A stretch of DNA of 64,000 bases from Planctomycetota bacterium (GTDB lineage Bacteria; Planctomycetota; Planctomycetia; Planctomycetales; Planctomycetaceae), in the NCBI GenBank assembly GCA_003388505.1, contig QQVO01000053.1, forward strand, positions 62,001-126,000, read 5' to 3'. Each line of letters opens with the position of its first letter. Positions within the stretch are counted from its first letter, which is position 1. A program made the position numbers and the translations under genes. Of the stretch, positions 62,478-64,000 are shown piece by piece. The notes under the pieces are model-generated. The model saw nothing but the letters and a program-made list of their open reading frames with translations. It was not told the origin of the DNA and did no database searches.

Positions 62478-64000
62478 ATGGCCAGCAAAATATCGCTCGA
62501 TTCGTTTCTGGCAGTCGTCAAGCGCAGCAATCTGGTCAGCAGTGACCAGTTGAAGACGCTCCGGGAGAGCTATCTGGAGACCGGGGGAGAACCCGACAAC
62601 GCCAGAAAGTTCGCCGAGTACCTCGTCAAGCAGAATGTGCTGACCGTCTGGCAGGCGGAAAAGTTGCTGCAGGGGAAGCATAAGGGCTTTTTCCTCGGCA
62701 AGTACCGCCTGCTCGCGCTGCTGGGAAAAGGCGGGATGAGTTCCGTCTACCTGGCCGAGCACGTGCTCATGCGCCGCCGCTGCGCGATCAAGGTTCTCCC
62801 CACGCGGCGTGTCCACGACTCGTCGTATCTCGGGCGATTTCACCGGGAAGCGCAGGCGGTCGCCTCCCTCGACGATCCGAACATCGTCCGGGCGTATGAC
62901 GTCGACCATGAGGTGGACGGGGAGATGGAAATCCATTTTCTCGTCATGGAGTACGTCAACGGGAAAAGCCTGCTCGATCTCGTGCAGAAGCAGCGATTCC
63001 TCTCGCCGGTGCAGTCGGCCGAGTACATTCGACAGGCCGCCCGCGGCCTGCAACACGCCCACGCCGCCGGATTGGTGCACCGCGACATCAAGCCGGGAAA
63101 CCTGCTCGTCGACAACTCCGGCGTGGTCAAGCTGCTCGATCTGGGCCTCGCGCGATTCTTCGAGGGGAATGAAGAAACCAGCCTGACAGTGCAACACGAC
63201 GAGCGAGTCCTCGGCACGGCCGACTACCTGGCCCCGGAACAGGCGGTCGACAGCCACCAGGTCGACGCCCGCGCGGATATCTACAGCCTCGGCTGCACGC
63301 TCTATTTCTGCCTGACCGGCCACCCGCCGTTTACCCAGGGCACCCTGGCACAACGCTTACTGGCCCACCAGACCAAAGAGCCCACGCGCGTCGAAACGGA
63401 GCGCCCGGAAGTTCCCGCCTCTCTGGGTGAAATCCTTCGGAAAATGATGGCCAAGGAACCGGACGACCGCTACCAGACGGCGGGCGAAGTCGCGGATGTG
63501 CTCGATCGTTGGCTGTTGGACCAGCCCGGCGCCGTCCAACCCGGCGGAGACAGCGGAAGCAGACAGACCGGCTCCACGGCGGCCTCCGAGCAGGAGACGC
63601 CGCCGATGATCAAGCGACGCGATCAAAAACAGCCGCCCGCGGGTCGCAAGAATAAAGAGCCGGTCTCGCAGCAGGACGCGGTGGAGCCGGAATTGGGGGC
63701 CTTTCTGACCCACCTGGACGAGGAATCGTCCGTGACCTCCCTCAGTTCAACGCCTCCCCCTCAACGAAGGACCGCGCCGTCGGAATCGAAACCGGCCGCG
63801 AAGACGGATGCTGCCGCAGTTTCCGTCGTCGACGCGGAGCCGGTCGAAGATGCGGAGCCGGCGGAATCATCCGCCGTGGCGCTGCCGGCCGATTCGTCCA
63901 TTCCGCGGAATCAACCGGCAAAGGAAGCGGTGGTCGAGGCGGAAGCGGCCGAGTCCGGTACGGGTGGCAGCCGCCTCTCGGGCGCCGCGGTCGCTCCGCG
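62478..64000 (+). CDS. Ser/Thr protein kinase (Pkn type), 3' end beyond the window
   Basis: The first 507 residues of a Hanks-type kinase are visible. Residues 20-70 hold a helical N-terminal extension found in planctomycete kinases (KFAEYLVKQNVLTVWQAEKL). The kinase domain spans about 76-340: glycine loop GKGGMSSVYLAE at 83-94, Lys105, HRDIKPGN at 201-208 with catalytic Asp203, DLG (not DFG) at 221-223, and APEQA. A long Pro/Glu/Ala-rich low-complexity tail follows from 345; a C-terminal sensor or membrane segment may lie beyond the window. ATG 62478 has no clear ribosome-binding site; the repeat R1-D lies ~290 bp upstream. Confidence 0.9.
   Translation, partial: MASKISLDSFLAVVKRSNLVSSDQLKTLRESYLETGGEPDNARKFAEYLVKQNVLTVWQAEKLLQGKHKGFFLGKYRLLALLGKGGMSSVYLAEHVLMRRRCAIKVLPTRRVHDSSYLGRFHREAQAVASLDDPNIVRAYDVDHEVDGEMEIHFLVMEYVNGKSLLDLVQKQRFLSPVQSAEYIRQAARGLQHAHAAGLVHRDIKPGNLLVDNSGVVKLLDLGLARFFEGNEETSLTVQHDERVLGTADYLAPEQAVDSHQVDARADIYSLGCTLYFCLTGHPPFTQGTLAQRLLAHQTKEPTRVETERPEVPASLGEILRKMMAKEPDDRYQTAGEVADVLDRWLLDQPGAVQPGGDSGSRQTGSTAASEQETPPMIKRRDQKQPPAGRKNKEPVSQQDAVEPELGAFLTHLDEESSVTSLSSTPPPQRRTAPSESKPAAKTDAAAVSVVDAEPVEDAEPAESSAVALPADSSIPRNQPAKEAVVEAEAAESGTGGSRLSGAAVAP

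Overview
This window looks like chromosomal DNA from a high-GC planctomycete (Planctomycetota), probably class Planctomycetia. The evidence is a DUF1501 Tat-signal protein, a DUF1080 protein, a redoxin/cytochrome c/copper-monooxygenase fusion, an ECF sigma factor beside a YfbK-like envelope protein, a Pkn-type kinase with a long Pro/Glu-rich tail, and many wide, repeat-filled gaps between singly transcribed genes. No rRNA, CRISPR array, integrase or intact insertion sequence was found. Three tRNA genes are present: two for Leu(UAA) and one for Ser(GGA).

Layout. Positions 1-3.1 kb hold hisG (cut by the window edge), hisI, cysC and a radical SAM gene. 3.2-5.4 kb is a regulatory/accessory patch: an XRE regulator bracketed by an exact 14-bp inverted repeat, two small divergent genes and a transposase remnant. 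5.4-9.1 kb is an ECF sigma factor and a 914-residue protein that joins an anti-sigma-like N-terminus to a YfbK-type protein whose von Willebrand A domain is missing. 9.4-10.1 kb is an internally deleted insertion sequence with terminal repeats and a target duplication. 10.2-14.1 kb has an M20 amidohydrolase, tRNA-Leu, a HEAT-like gene abutting a decapitated phosphotriesterase, and a PlsC-type acyltransferase. 14.4-19.0 kb is a pyruvate:ferredoxin oxidoreductase operon split by a two-gene toxin/immunity-like module. 19.9-25.2 kb holds a membrane glycosyltransferase, a sialidase-SGNH esterase fusion and a secreted-type orphan. 25.6-27.3 kb is an island of small SUKH/immunity-type genes and pseudogenes separated by short palindromes. 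27.5-36.2 kb has DUF1501, Fic, the second tRNA-Leu, envelope proteins, tRNA-Ser and a methyltransferase. 36.3-45.5 kb has the redoxin fusion, an RND exporter, small membrane proteins, a CBS protein and a cyclophilin. 45.8-62 kb has 5-oxoprolinase, a DUF5009 acyltransferase, a YbaK protein, a 1349-residue orphan, toxin-antitoxin genes, valS, a zinc-ribbon membrane protein and a glutaredoxin-like protein. A Ser/Thr kinase runs off the right edge.

What ties the window together is its repeat content. At least eight families of short interspersed repeats are shared between distant gaps. One is a ~95-bp element with four copies that begins with a 13-bp palindrome. Another kind, a perfect 24-bp palindrome plus CGACCCT tandem repeats, lies in frame inside valS. 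Most core genes are monocistronic or in pairs. The accessory genes (toxins, immunity proteins, HEAT protein, Fic) look less GC-rich by eye and sit beside repeats or gene fragments, which suggests that repeats mark sites of past insertion and deletion. Product names come from motif recognition only; no database search was possible.
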